64,000 bases of DNA from Eublepharis macularius (lineage: Eukaryota > Chordata > Lepidosauria > Squamata > Eublepharidae). Positions 11,401-21,054 of the stretch are shown piece by piece. Position 1 is the first letter of the stretch. Each line of letters starts with the position of its first letter. The DNA lies in assembly GCF_028583425.1 (NCBI RefSeq), contig NC_072800.1, positions 93,341,001 to 93,405,000 of the forward strand, written 5' to 3'. A model generated the notes under the pieces. It was not told where the DNA came from. It searched no databases and worked only from the letters and a program-made list of their open reading frames with translations. The translations under genes and the position numbers were made by a program.

Positions 11401-13299
11401 CCTAGAGGAACATGGGCATTTCTTCCAGGTCGAGCCTGAAAACAGTATCATGATGGTGCTGCAATGGCACTCCTTTGTCCCTGCCACGCACCATCTACAG
11501 CCGTGGCTTGCAACCCTATCCTGCATTATTTGCAAGAATCCCAGCCAGGGCTGCTTTTCAAGGCCAAGCCACACACTGGGGCTGCAGAATCAGGAAGTGG
11601 CCAGCGCACCACAGGGACTCAGCTGGGACCAGGCAAGCAGTGCCCAGCAGGCTGTGGGCCTCACCAGCTGCCAGCAGCACTTCCTCTGCACCCACTCTGA
11701 GCCTGCAGTGTGGCACAGAAGGAGGCAAGGTGTGTGTGTTGCTGGCGGCCATGAAATACCTAGAACCAGCCCCAATTCTAGCCACAAGCAGGCACAGAAG
11801 GGTCCCCCGGGAATTGGCCTCTGATCCTCCTTGGGCCAATCATTCAGAGTCTCTCTGCACGAGACACCTTGGCATGTGTTCGTCTAGTGTAGGGAGATGC
11901 AACATTGGCCAGGAAGCGTAGTTTAAAAAGACAGCGCCGGTGGAGATCACTCCTCAGAGGTTTTGTTAATTTCATCTTCGCCACCTGAAGGCGCTGTCAA
12001 TTTTACCTCTCCAGTCTAAAACTGTGTAGGATGGCAACCAGAGGGCAGCGAGGAATAGAAATGGGCTGGAGCTGCCTTCCAGAGCCGGGCTTGGACCTGG
12101 AGAGGTAATAATGGGCAGAAGTTTCCCTTCTGGCATTTCACAGCCCCTTCACACAGCTCTAGTGCATAGCAAAGCCTTTGCCCTGCTGCCGGCTCTGTCT
12201 TTTTAAACTACCCTTCCCGGCTAACGTTGCATCTTCCCCATTGCATCTCATGTAAAGAGGTTCTGTCAGTTGTTCTATTTCTTGTACCTTGTCAAAAAGA
12301 ATGTCAAAAGCCTTTGGGGAGTGCAAATACACGCCGTCAGCCAGATTTCCCTTATTCCCATGCTGGTTAACCTCCTCAAAGAACTCCAAAATGTTAGCGA
12401 GGCAGGACTTGCTTTGACAGAAGCCATGGGGATTTCCCCTCAGCAGTCTTTGTTCCCCAGAGTGCTTAATAATTCTTTCTTTGATTACAATTCCTGGAAC
12501 TGTTGTTTGGCTAACTGAATTCCATCCAGGCTTGGAGAATTATTCGTTTTCAGTTTGCCTCCTAGAACTTCATCTCTGGTCAACTTAATTTCACTCAGTT
12601 CTTCAGACACCCTTCCCCAAAACATCAACTCCAACATGGGTATGTGCCCCACATTTTCCATGGAGAGTGTGGCTCTCTCATCTGGGCTCTTTGTATCTTT
12701 TGTGGTTCTCCGGTTGACCTTATTTCTACAGCTCTTGAAAGCACATGGTTGCCAACCTCCAGGTGGTAGCTGGAGAGCTCCTGGATTTACAACTGATCTC
12801 CAGGACACACAAATAATTTCTCCTGGAGAAAACAGCTGCTTTGGAGGGTGGACTCTATGGCATTATACCCTGCTGAGGACCCTCCCCTCCCCAAACCCCA
12901 CCCTCTCCAGGCTCCACCCCCCAAATCTCCAGGAATTTCTCAACCTGGTGATGCCAACCCTATGAAAGCACTCATTTCACAGAAGAAAACTGAGGCTCAG
13001 GGACAGTGACATATTCCAGGCCACCCAACATGGGCTGCACTGAAACGTGGCCCCAAGTTCAAATCTCACACTAGCCACTGATTACACAATATGATCTATT
13101 GCTGTTGTTGCCAAACACTCACCCACTCCGGCTGGGGCTTGGCTTCCAGGAGTCGGAAGGCCAGCTCCACCCCTGGCTCTTGGTTGTAGAGATCCACAAC
13201 CGAGGAAACGGCCTCCTCGTAGCTGAGCTCCTCTTGCGGAGGTGGCAATGCCACGGCTGCCACGGCGAGGCCAAGCAAGAGCAGGATCCAGCTCTCCAT
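5297..13299 (-). CDS. CATH: Cathelicidin A, complete 4-exon gene (169 aa)
   Basis: Secreted antimicrobial/host-defence peptide precursor. Coding exons are 13123-13299, 10168-10275, 9184-9267 and 5297-5437 (177, 108, 84 and 141 bp), all joined in phase 0 at GT/AG sites. Residues 1 to about 17 form a hydrophobic signal peptide starting MESWILLLLG. The cathelin domain follows, with its four disulfide cysteines at C78, C89, C100 and C117, the usual family pattern. The last exon gives HIRVRRG and then a Lys-rich amphipathic segment (LGKIVKKIKNKIKKGIKKVL), with no acidic residue. The peptide ends in an unusual Gly/Ser-rich tail (PGGGSSIAQGPGGSKTHYA) of no obvious function. Elastase-type cleavage after Val in HIRV is inferred from bird and snake cathelicidins. 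Start chosen because it gives the signal peptide directly and lies about 50 bp below a TATA-like box. Closest relative in the window is gene B. Confidence 0.95.
5940..6240. repeat. Dispersed repeat, also at 22470-22640
   Basis: Both copies share GTTCCTGCC, ACTGACCAAGA-like and GGAGCCTCCATGTT segments. Family not identified. Confidence 0.4.
6293..7157. mobile_element. Composite of Harbinger-like palindromes with unrelated insert
   Basis: Outer ends read GAGCCGAAGCTACAAGTGACG and its inverse. An inner palindrome (ATTTAATTGAAGTTTACAG and its reverse complement) spans 6395-6545, and 6600-7040 is foreign AT-rich sequence. Confidence 0.55.
7230..7800. other. T-rich stretch in cathelicidin A intron 3
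   Basis: Runs of T and A and pyrimidine tracts. No family identified. Confidence 0.35.
8368..8597. mobile_element. Palindromic Harbinger-like MITE (GGGCCAAGC)
   Basis: Near-perfect inverted halves beginning GGGCCAAGCTACAAGTGACG. Flanked by TAA and TCA. Confidence 0.75.
8601..9008. mobile_element. Palindromic MITE (GAGCCAAAACACAC) next to the previous one
   Basis: Ends GAGCCAAAACACACG and its inverse, with TCA duplicated at 8598-8600 and 9009-9011. Contains a second nested palindrome around TTTAGCATTTACAGAGCAGC. Confidence 0.75.
9184..9267 (-). CDS. CATH: Cathelicidin A exon 3: C-terminal cathelin domain
   Basis: 28 codons (VVKECHGTIF to CETADQG) with cysteines 100 and 117. Acceptor TTGCAG, donor GTAGGT. 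Only about 79 percent identical to the equivalent exon of gene B at the base level. Confidence 0.95.
9712..9840 (-). mobile_element. Penelope-like retroelement fragment
   Basis: Contains GAGTTAGCCGTGTTAGTCTG, TCCAGTAGCACCTTTAAGAC and GCATAAGCTTTCGAGAATCA, the right half of the family at 56108-56335. Confidence 0.6.
10168..10275 (-). CDS. CATH: Cathelicidin A exon 2: central cathelin domain
   Basis: 36 codons (DPSGQSLQELEF to CDFKDDG) with cysteines 78 and 89. Acceptor TTGCCAG, donor GTGAGT. Differs from exon 2 of gene B at a single, silent base. Confidence 0.95.
10676..11034. mobile_element. Fold-back hAT MITE in intron 1 of cathelicidin A
   Basis: Right end GAAAAAAAGCCCTG followed by AGAGCTGC, the same target duplication as the intact copy at 26226-26612 in gene B. 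The left end is lost. Confidence 0.8.
10676..11172. repeat. Segmental duplicate of 26243-26750
   Basis: About 495 bp with roughly 11 differences from the gene B copy. The 142 bp right of the hAT element show no difference. Repeat and flanking unique sequence are both shared. Confidence 0.9.
11172..11316. mobile_element. Half copy of the fold-back hAT MITE
   Basis: Only the right half (CTGTCTGGAGATCAGGGGGC to AAAAAAAAGGCCTG). Confidence 0.65.
11846..12264. mobile_element. TIR element, AGAGTCTCTCTGCACGAG family
   Basis: Long inverted termini including GTAGTTTAAAAAGACAG and its inverse. Other copies are at 37705-38235 and 62167-62580. Non-autonomous. Confidence 0.6.
12265..12735 (-). mobile_element. 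Degenerate CR1-type LINE reverse transcriptase fragment
   Basis: The minus strand shows LEFFEEVNQHGNKGNLADGV then SPKAFDILFDKV, and upstream SPSLDGI, matching the CR1 RT motifs around GPDGI and FSKAFD. No long intact frame. Confidence 0.7.
12744..12962. mobile_element. hAT-type MITE (TAGGGTTGCC family)
   Basis: CATGGTTGCC to CCAACCCTA with exact 8-bp duplication TGAAAGCA (12736-12743 and 12963-12970). Confidence 0.8.
13123..13299 (-). CDS. CATH: Cathelicidin A exon 1: signal peptide and cathelin N-terminus
   Basis: 59 codons from MESW to PQPEW, then donor GTGAGT. Includes the family-typical LSYEEAV and YNQEPG stretch. Confidence 0.95.
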
Positions 13300-13346
13300 C
13301 TTCCGTGGATGACTGCGGGGGCAATGCTTTTGCCTCAAGCAAGCCC

Positions 13347-13354
13347 CTTTTTAT
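13347..13354 (-). promoter_or_regulatory. TATA-like box of cathelicidin A
   Basis: ATAAAAAG on the minus strand, about 50 bp upstream of the start codon, predicting a very short 5' UTR. Genes B and C have the same arrangement. Confidence 0.6.
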
Positions 13355-13391
13355 TCTGCGTGGCCCTGATTTCCCAAACCAGGTGGGTCCG

Positions 13392-13423
13392 TGACTCACA
13401 AGAGTGGCCTCACGGGGACTTTT
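13392..13423 (-). promoter_or_regulatory. AP-1-like and kB-like sites upstream of cathelicidin A
   Basis: TGACTCA (13392-13398) and GGGGACTTTT (13414-13423). Both lie at matching positions upstream of gene B (TGACTCA and GGACTTTCCC). Conservation between paralogues suggests inducible immune regulation; binding is inferred. Confidence 0.4.
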
Positions 13424-13757
13424 TGAAAGGGCTCCCCCCGCTCTGTAGATTTCAAGAAAATAATGCTCATTGGCCAACAAAGGAGAACAAGCAGAGCACG
13501 AGAAGGGGGAGGAGAGATTTCCCAAGGACCCCCTGTCCTCTGGAGAAAAGGAAATTGCAATAATTTAGGGCTGGGGTGGGGAGGTATTTATGGAAAAGGG
13601 CAATTCAGAAGTGAAGCAACCCATTTCTTCATGTTAAAACTTCTGCACTGATCACATGGGACTCAGCTGGTTGCTTCATTGCTGAACGACATTTACATTC
13701 CCAAGTCAATCTCTGTTTTTTTTTAACATTTGCAATGACAGGCTGTTGGCCTGCGAG

Positions 13758-13986
13758 TAGGGTTGCCAGCTCCAAGCTGGGAAATTCCTGGAGATCTAGG
13801 GGGTGAAACCTGGAGAAACCTGGAGAAAGTGGGGTTTGGGGAGGGAAAGGACCTTGGCATGGCATAATTCCATAGAGTCCATCCCCCAAAGTAGCCATTT
13901 TCTCCAGAGGAACTGACCTCACTGGCATGGAGTCCAGTTGTAATTCCAGGAGATCTCCAGCCACTACCTGGAGGCTGGCAACCCTG
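13758..13986. mobile_element. hAT-type MITE (TAGGGTTGCC family)
   Basis: Flanked by CCTGCGAG and CCCGCGAG. A further, more diverged copy follows at 14012-14223. Confidence 0.75.
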
Positions 13987-14011
13987 CCCGCGAGGGTTGG
14001 ACTGTCACCTA

Positions 14012-14223
14012 GAGTTGCCAGCTCTGAGTTGGGAAATTCCTAGAAATTTGGAGGGTGGAGCCTGGAAAGAGCAAAGTTTGGGGAGGGGAGGGGCCTCCGC
14101 TGGACATTATACCATAGAGTCCACCTTCCAAGGCAGCCATTTTCTCCAGCGAAGAAAAGCTCTGTTGCCTGGAGATCAGTTGTAATTCTGGGAGATTCCC
14201 AGCCACCACCTGGAGGTTGACAA
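14012..14223. mobile_element. hAT-type MITE, older copy
   Basis: TAGAGTTGCCAGC to GGTTGACAACA; target duplication not recognisable. Confidence 0.65.
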
Positions 14224-14393
14224 CACGATAATGTTCCTCTCTCCAGACTGTTTGCAAGGGGGTGCTGGGTTTGGATCATGTTCAGCACCAACCGTTAGTT
14301 GCTGTTTTATTTTTACCAGTCTTCTTTTTTGCCTTTAGTACAATATTTTAAAAAGAAAGGATAGGATTTTAAAAATCAATTAAATGATTTAAA

Positions 14394-14667
14394 AGAGAGT
14401 CAGTTTGGTGTAGTGGTTAAGAGCGCGGGACTCTAATCTGGAGAGCCAGGTTTGATTCCCCACTCCTCCGCTTGAAGCCGGCTGGGTGACCTTGGGTCAG
14501 TCACAGCTCTCTCAGAGCTCTCTCAGCCCCACCCACCTCACAGGGTGTTTTGTTGTGGGGATAATAATAATAATAACATACTTTGTAAACCGCTCTGAGT
14601 GGGTGTTAAGTCATCCTGAAGGGCAGTATATAAATCGAATGTTGTTGTTGTTATTTTTATTATTATT
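14394..14667 (+). mobile_element. tRNA-derived SINE
   Basis: A box TGGTGTAGTGGTTAAGAGCG, B box GGTTTGATTCC, then a conserved body and (GTT)n/(ATT)n tail. Same family at 42118-42365 (+), 43712-43965 (-), 30830-30980 (-) and 44995-45100 (+, tail only). Confidence 0.8.
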
Positions 14668-15037
14668 AAGTTGCTCCTTGCTTGCTTTGAAACTTTGGAC
14701 GGGCCCTTCTTAGGATCGTACTGCACAGCATTTGAAGATACAGCTTTTAGAGATCAGCCCTTCTGCCTCACAGGGTTTTTTGTAGCCATCATACCCTTTT
14801 CTTTCCAAGGCAGCCCCACTGCCATCAAAACGTAACTCTCCGTCAAAGCAGATTTCCAGTATTTGTGTTTGCTCTGCAGTCCATTCAGCAAATGGATTGC
14901 CTCCTCCTTTCTGGTCTGCACATTCCATTGGTATGAATTCCTTTCCTCTTCGCCGTTGGCAGACGGAGTTGCTGAACGTGGAGTCATCACCAGCCGATAA
15001 GCACTGAGAAGTGTCCCCCCACCAACAAGGAATCCTG

Positions 15038-15167
15038 GGCCGATTCCAGACGGCCCTCCCCATGCCGAAACGTCACGCGTCGTCGTGCGGAAAACGCGAA
15101 ATATTTTGCGTTTTCCACGCAACGACGCGCGACGTTTCGGCATGGGGAGGGCCGTCTGGAATCGGCC
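15038..15167. mobile_element. CpG-rich palindromic MITE (GGCCGATTCC)
   Basis: 130 bp, nearly perfect palindrome rich in CGACGCG, flanked by CTG on both sides. Confidence 0.8.
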
Positions 15168-15503
15168 CTGATAACTTCAGTGGTTCAAATTAAATCCCCT
15201 GAGCTATGGGAAGAGTCAATTTGCCAGAGAAACACTGCGCTTGCTAGTGAATCCAACAGTGTGGAAGGGTGCAGTTTGTCATTTACAGCTTTAAAAAAAA
15301 CCCCAAAACTTAGGTGTAACATTAGGGAAAACCTTAGCCAAATCTGCACTGGTCAATCAATTTCTCTGGTTCAGTTCCCATACTGCAGGTTTTTTTCCGT
15401 GACCATTTGCGCTAATTTGCTACCATGAGTAGTTATTCCAATCACTATGCAGCTTTTCTCCATCCTGAGCCTGTCTGACAGGGGAGGGCGGTCTAGAAGT
15501 GCA

Positions 15504-15506
15504 ATA

Positions 15507-15537
<31 letters not shown>

Positions 15538-15540
15538 AAA
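15504..15540. repeat. (AAAT)n microsatellite
   Basis: AAATAAATAAAT run. The following 400 bp are T-rich without a recognised family. Confidence 0.8.
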
Positions 15541-16443
15541 GCTTAGACCCCCATCTTTTTTAAAAAAATCCGCTTTGCAGTAGGGTGTTTCCCCATGCAT
15601 ACTCTTTATTCCGTTTTTGGTGTCCCCCGCTCTTCCCTCCTCTCCCACCCCTGCCAGCCCGCTGCATTGTGATTGGCTACTCTCATCTAGCCAGCCTCTC
15701 CCCCTCCCCTCCTTGCTGTTCTTCCCCACTCCTCTCTTTCCTCTTTTTTTTAAAAAAATATATTTTTTTAAAGTCCAGCACAGGATCGATGAATCACTGG
15801 TTTGAAAGCACACAGTGCGGGGAGTTCCCTTTTTATTTTTTTGCTTTGGCACGAGTGGGAATATTGTAGGGGGGGGGCTAAATATCCAGGTATCAAAAAT
15901 AAAGATTTTAATATTGAGTTTTAGAGCGGTGCAAATGGCCACATACAAGTCGATTCCGTGCCTTTCAGCTTGATTTCAGAGAAAGTGAGGCGTTATGTCC
16001 TTGGTGCAGAAGGGGCTCTCTTGATGGGGAGAGAAGTTTGGTAGTGGAAAGAGATACCTGGATGGATAGGAGCCCCACCTTCGCTAGAGGCCTTCGGGCC
16101 CAGGATGGACAGCCACTTGATGGGAATTCTTTAGCTCTGGAGTTTCAATGTGGAGTAGAAGGTCAGCCTAGAAGACCTCTAAGGCTCTCCTTCCAGCTCT
16201 ATGAACACACTTGTGTCAATTATATGAGAAGACTTTTGAAAACTATCTGCCTGCCTGGTTACTTTCCAGCTTAGGAAAATATAACATTGGTGCAAGGTGC
16301 AGGGGGAAAGAGAGGTCACAAATGAGCATTCAGTTTAGGGTTTCTATTAAGTACTGTGACTAACAGCTCATATCAGTAACTTTATTGAAGACTGGAAACA
16401 GACTGACTGAAACCAGGCTCAACAGGAGCCCGTTTATACTTAA

Positions 16444-16532
16444 TAGATCCGATGAAGAGAACTTGATTCTCGAAATCTTATGCTACAATAAAATAAAATT
16501 GGTTAGTCTTAAAGGTGCTACTGGACTCTTCT
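16444..16532 (+). mobile_element. Truncated Penelope-like copy with 13-bp duplication
   Basis: CGTTTATACTTAA occurs at 16431-16443 and 16533-16545. The insert has GATGAAGAGAACTTGATTCT, CGAAA and the CTACTGGACTCTT end. Confidence 0.75.
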
Positions 16533-16751
16533 CGTTTATACTTAAGAAAACCACACCCCTTTTTAGCAACAACCAGTACAAAGCAAGTAGTTAGAATCCT
16601 TCGTTTGCATGAACTATATACAAAGGTAACTATTTACAGCACAGCGATTGGATTATAAGGAACAGTTATGATTGGCTGTTACCAGGGCAAAAACACCCAA
16701 TAGCCATGTAGGCCTCAGGATCCTCCATTCAGACTCAAGCTCCAGCAATAC

Positions 16752-17063
16752 TATGGTTGCCAGGTCCCTTGAGTCCCCTGGCGGGGGACTGGGAACCTGG
16801 CATTCATCCTCCATGCTCTTTGGCGTCCAGCGTGTGTGATGACGTCACTTCCAGGAAGTCACGTCATCACGTGGGTCAAAGGGCAGCCCGGTGTGCACTC
16901 CCACGCTCACCAAAGGGCTGAATTCTCTCCCCCCCCACCCCCGCAGGCCCAATTCGGCCTGAAACGGGTCCATTCCAGGGTGCATAATCCGGGTAAGTAG
17001 GATTGGGGGGAGGAGATGGGAACAGGGGATCCCCCCGTCCCGAGCGGGGGTTTGGCAGCCCTA
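16752..17063. mobile_element. hAT-type MITE (GGTTGCCAGGTCC family)
   Basis: TATGGTTGCC to GGCAGCCCTA with exact duplication AGCAATAC at 16744-16751 and 17064-17071. Interior has TGACGTCACTT and its inverse. Confidence 0.8.
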
Positions 17064-17084
17064 AGCAATACACAACAGTTTCTG

Positions 17085-17281
17085 TCTCTGGGTTGAGAAA
17101 TTCCTGGATGTTTGAGGGTAGCCCTTGAGGAAAGCAGGGATTGGGGAGCAGAGAGACCTCAGTGGGGTGCAATTTCATGGAGTCCATCCTCCAAAGTAGC
17201 CATTTGCTCCAGGGGAGCTGATAGAGATCATTTGTAATTCTGAGAGATCCCCAGGTCCTATCTGGAGGTTTGGCAACCCTA
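17085..17281. mobile_element. hAT-type MITE (TAGGGTTGCC family), diverged
   Basis: GGTTGAGAAATTCCTGG to GGTTTGGCAACCCTA. Confidence 0.6.
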
Positions 17282-17444
17282 ATTCAGTTCCCAAGGCTTC
17301 TCAGACTCTTAAAAGTTTTTTTTTTTGCAAAGAAAAATTCTTGGGCTCCAATCCATATAAATTCATTGTGACAAGTTACTTCAACTAATTCCTTTTAATA
17401 AATTTACAAAAGAAGAAGGTGAATTCATTAAACCAGCTTGGACA

Positions 17445-17542
17445 TCGTGCAAATCTTGCGTGAGAAAATGCGATCTTCCGCGTTTTTTTGTGCCATGTTC
17501 CGGGTCGTTCCGAGGGAAGGTAAGCAGTGTGGAAACGGCCCT
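17445..17542. mobile_element. Half of a GGCCGTTTCCACAC palindromic MITE
   Basis: Ends GTGTGGAAACGGCC; interior GAGAAAATGCGATCTTCCGC as in 37840-38043. Confidence 0.65.
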
Positions 17543-18009
17543 GGCTTCATCTACCTCCTCTTATGTAACTGTCAATATTTCTTGTTTTAAGCACTCAAGT
17601 GGTTCCAGTAAAAAAAACCCCCAAAACTAAATGCTGTTCCTAAAGTGGCAGATGACTCGCTTTTGGCTTTGCCTTATGTTCCTACCGCAGCGTCTATTTT
17701 ATTGTGAGAACAACATAACAAAAATCAAGACCTTTCTGTGCTTAACTAGGAAAGGTTTGTTTGCAAAATCTTTCTAGAACATCTAAAGGAAATCCTGGAT
17801 TGCAAACAAACTACAAAGCATCTATTTTCAGCTTGTCCTTTTGGGGTCTCCTGTGACCTTTAAAAGAAAATAGCAACTGGTTACTGATGCTAAAGCAGTG
17901 CGTCTCTCGCTGCTGAAGCTGTCATAAAGCACACTGTTGAAGAATGCATTAAAACCTTTTCCCCCAATTGCTTTTTAAAGAAATGTTGTTATATCCTGCC
18001 TTAGTACTC

Positions 18010-18175
18010 CAGATGGTGGAGAATAAGATCAGTCCCCCTGGGGAAAACGGCTGCGGTGGAGGGTGGACTCTATGGCATTATACCCTGCTGAGGTCCCTTC
18101 CTTCCCCAACCCTTCCATTCCAGACTCCACCCCCCAAATCTCCAGGAATTTCCCAAACTGAAGCAAACCCTAGTT
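18010..18175. mobile_element. hAT-type MITE (TAGGGTTGCC family), partial
   Basis: Interior and one end (GGGTGGACTCTATGGCATTA to AAACCCTA). Confidence 0.65.
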
Positions 18176-18207
18176 TCAGCAAGATGGCTGCGCTGTGCCT
18201 TCAGAGC

Positions 18208-18671
18208 AAGGGTCCCCAAACTGTTTGTGCCTGCATGTGTCGTGTATGGTCCCTACATATCTGCCATGAATGTCTATGAGTTCTGCCTCTGGCTTCTGGG
18301 AGTGTGGAAAGTTCTTTATTGCTCCATGCCAAAGGGTTATCTTACAAATGCTTAAGTTCACTTTCTCGCTCCGCTGAGCAAGTGTCCTTGATAGCCAGTC
18401 GAAGCTGGCTCGTGGTGTGCTTCTCCTGAGAACCTAAGATAAGTTCATCTTTCTCACTGTCTGTTCTAAAACAATGTCTCCCTGCAACCCCTCCCCTTAA
18501 TGGTCCTCTGTCCTAAGGCGGGAAGATTCCCTATAACTAACATTGCTAGCCCCACATACATCACTTCTGCCAATTTCAACTGTCGATGCACCTTGTACTG
18601 AATGGCTCTCTAATAAAGTTACTTCAACTGGACCACCTGTGTGTGTTAACTGTGGAGAACTTGGGGACCCA
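18208..18671. mobile_element. Possible hAT element (AGGGTCCCCAA ends)
   Basis: Inverted ends AGGGTCCCCAA and TTGGGGACCC are hAT-like, but no matching 8-bp duplication is seen. Confidence 0.35.
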
Positions 18672-18899
18672 ACTGCCAGGGACTGACAGCATGCCTCTTT
18701 GGAATTCTGACACAACATGGTGATCAGCGCAACCACAAAATGGCTGCTGCAGAAGGCAGAGCTAGTCTTACAATTGTTATGGTGTGAGGTCAAGCACTGC
18801 TCCAACAGTAACTCTTCAACACACAGCCTTCCTCCAGTCATGCAGTATAGATCCCTGTGCTGTGGTGGCAGTGGCTGCCAAAGCAACATTTTAAAACAT

Positions 18900-19900
18900 C
18901 TGTGTCAGGGCTTGCTGCAGGCACCACTGGGCGGGGCGCTGGCGTGCCTGGCCCTGACCTCAAAGGGGTGTCTGGGATACTGCAGGAGCCTGCTCGGTGG
19001 AAGGAGGGGCGGTATACCTCACCCAGACTCCCTCTCAGTCTGCTCACTGGCCTGCTCAACTTGACCCAGCCCTCCCCCTTGGTCTCCTCCGTCTCCGTCT
19101 CCGTCTCCTTCATCCACCTTCCACCCTCCTCCCTCCTCCCTCCTTGCCTCTGCTCCCCTCCAACTCTCCTCCATCACTCCTACTCAACCCACCCCACCCT
19201 GTGGGAGGGCTTCTCTTTTATTCCCTCAGCCTTGCCATGCTCCACCTGCCAACCATGCCCTCCTGCTGCCTTCTAACCATGGCCCTAGCTGGCCTAGGCA
19301 GCTGCACCCGTGCTCCTTTGGCTAGAAGCACTGGGCTGGGCCACCTGAGCCTCCTTGGCTGACTGCCCATCTTCTCCTCCAGATTGCCTCAGGCAACTCC
19401 ACCTGGTGTTGCTTCGCTCCTGGCATCCCCTGGGCTAGGTTATTGCTTTCAAGCTGGGCTGCAGGCTGGGGCATGGCTCTGGGTTGCTGAGGCTGCTTCT
19501 CTTCCCTGGCTGGTAAGGCTTCAGTTTGCCTGGCTGCTGGTTGCCTATTCCCCGCTGAGTTGCTGAGGCCGCTTCTCCTCCCTGGCTGGTAAGGTTTCTG
19601 TTTGGTCAGCTGCTGTCTGTCCCCACTGCCTTTGCCCTCTCCCTCTGCTCTGGCACCCTCTGGGCTGACCCCGCTCTCCCTGCCTGGGCTCCTAGACTCC
19701 CACTGGAGGGTGAGACTAGCTGGCCTCCACTTGCCCCTTCTAACCCTCTGAGGCTTGGGTGCTTCTTTCCCTCCCTCCTGTTTGGGTAGGTTCTGGCCCT
19801 GGGAGCCTGCTGGGGCAACTGGGTGGCTGTCTCCAGTGGCCAATCAATAGCCCTGCTGAGCAAAAGTCCTATCTGGCCCCGCCCACTTTCTAAAAACACT
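18900..19900. other. C-rich region between cathelicidins A and B
   Basis: Pyrimidine-rich with a short (TCTCCG)n run near 19086. A 173-codon Pro/Gln/Arg-rich open frame on the minus strand is judged compositional. The rest of 19900-20800 is unrecognised. Confidence 0.35.
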
Positions 19901-20815
19901 TGGCAGGTGCCAGGAATGGAGTCAACAGATGCCCAAGGACACTGCACTGGGCACCATATCCTAGGTCAGACCCAGGTAAATTATAGGGTAAGATATTAAT
20001 CACAACAGCTTTCCAGGTGTGCGCTCCAAATAGGTTTGACATCTTTATTTATATTTGATTGCACCTCCGAGACTCCTACATGTGGAGCTAGATGGCCCAT
20101 GCATAGTTCTGAGCCTGGTACCAAAACACAATGTCTTCCAAAGTTTGCTCTCAAAATTAAAGAGATTCCTGAATGAGAATGGACCGATCCTTGGATGCCC
20201 CAGGGATCCATCTTGTCCCCCGTGCTTTTCAACATCGACGCAGTGTGCCCATGGATGCTATGCCCATGGGGTTGACCCCTGGGTAGCTAGAAACACCCTC
20301 CAGGAGTGTGCTTTCTTTCTGGTCCTCTGTGGATGTTTTAGGGAGCTGCCACACAGAGTGGGAAGTTGCAGCACTAGTCCTGGGGGGTGCCTGTTTCTGG
20401 GCTCCATGCGGAGCATGCAAATAAGGATGCCCATGATAGCTGGCCACCCTCTCCCTCCAATGCACCAAAGCGGGAAGCTGCAGCACAGAGAAAAAACTGC
20501 GTGGTCTTGGAGGCTGCACTGAAGAAGAGGAACTGGGTTGGCAGAGCTTCTGTGCCCACGGAAAGCAGCCCAGTTCTGCATTTAGGGGGGAAATTTTCAA
20601 ACACACAAGTTGAGGATGTAGGAGAACTGCCTTGGCAGTAGCACATACAAAAAGGACCTTGGGGTTGCAGTCGATCACAAGGTGAACAGGAGTTGGCATA
20701 GCGTGATGCAGTGGGGCTGTATTAACAGAACTTTAAAACTCTAGGAGACGAGACTCACTGGCTGAAATTTAAACAAGCAATCACAGGAAACTCTGGAGTG
20801 CCACCACACGAAAAG

Positions 20816-20821
20816 TTTATT
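20816..20821 (-). terminator. Polyadenylation signal of cathelicidin B
   Basis: AATAAA on the minus strand, about 140 bp after the stop codon. Confidence 0.6.
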
Positions 20822-20961
20822 ACAGAGCCACAAGCCGGAAGAAATGACACAGAGAGAAACACGCACCCTGCCCCAGCTCTGCACTAAGAGGGGAAAGTGC
20901 TCCAAATGCAACCAAAAAATACACAGCACTTTCGCCACTCGCCTGGGTGCCGCCTTGCTTA

Positions 20962-21054
20962 TCAACCTCTTCTTAGAGGACGGGTGGCTTTCTTAAAGGC
21001 CTTCTTGACTTTCTTGACAAACTTGCGAAAGCCGCCTCTCCGGACACGGATGTG
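20962..21054 (-). CDS. CATH: Cathelicidin B exon 4: mature antimicrobial peptide
   Basis: 30 codons plus TGA after acceptor CCTCTAG. HIRVRRGGFRKFVKKVKK begins the peptide; it ends LRRG. Confidence 0.93.
   Translation of the reverse strand, partial: HIRVRRGGFRKFVKKVKKAFKKATRPLRRG

Noticed and set aside
14405-14480. tRNA gene
   Set aside because: A and B boxes are present, but no clover-leaf or anticodon arm is clear; it heads a dispersed SINE.
18225-18720. Possible solo LTR
   Set aside because: Has an AATAAA, but the ends fit hAT-like inverted repeats better; neither is certain.
19322-19843. 173-codon open frame, Pro/Gln/Arg-rich, minus strand
   Set aside because: Lies in a C-rich low-complexity region, has no recognised domain, and no promoter or splice signals support it.
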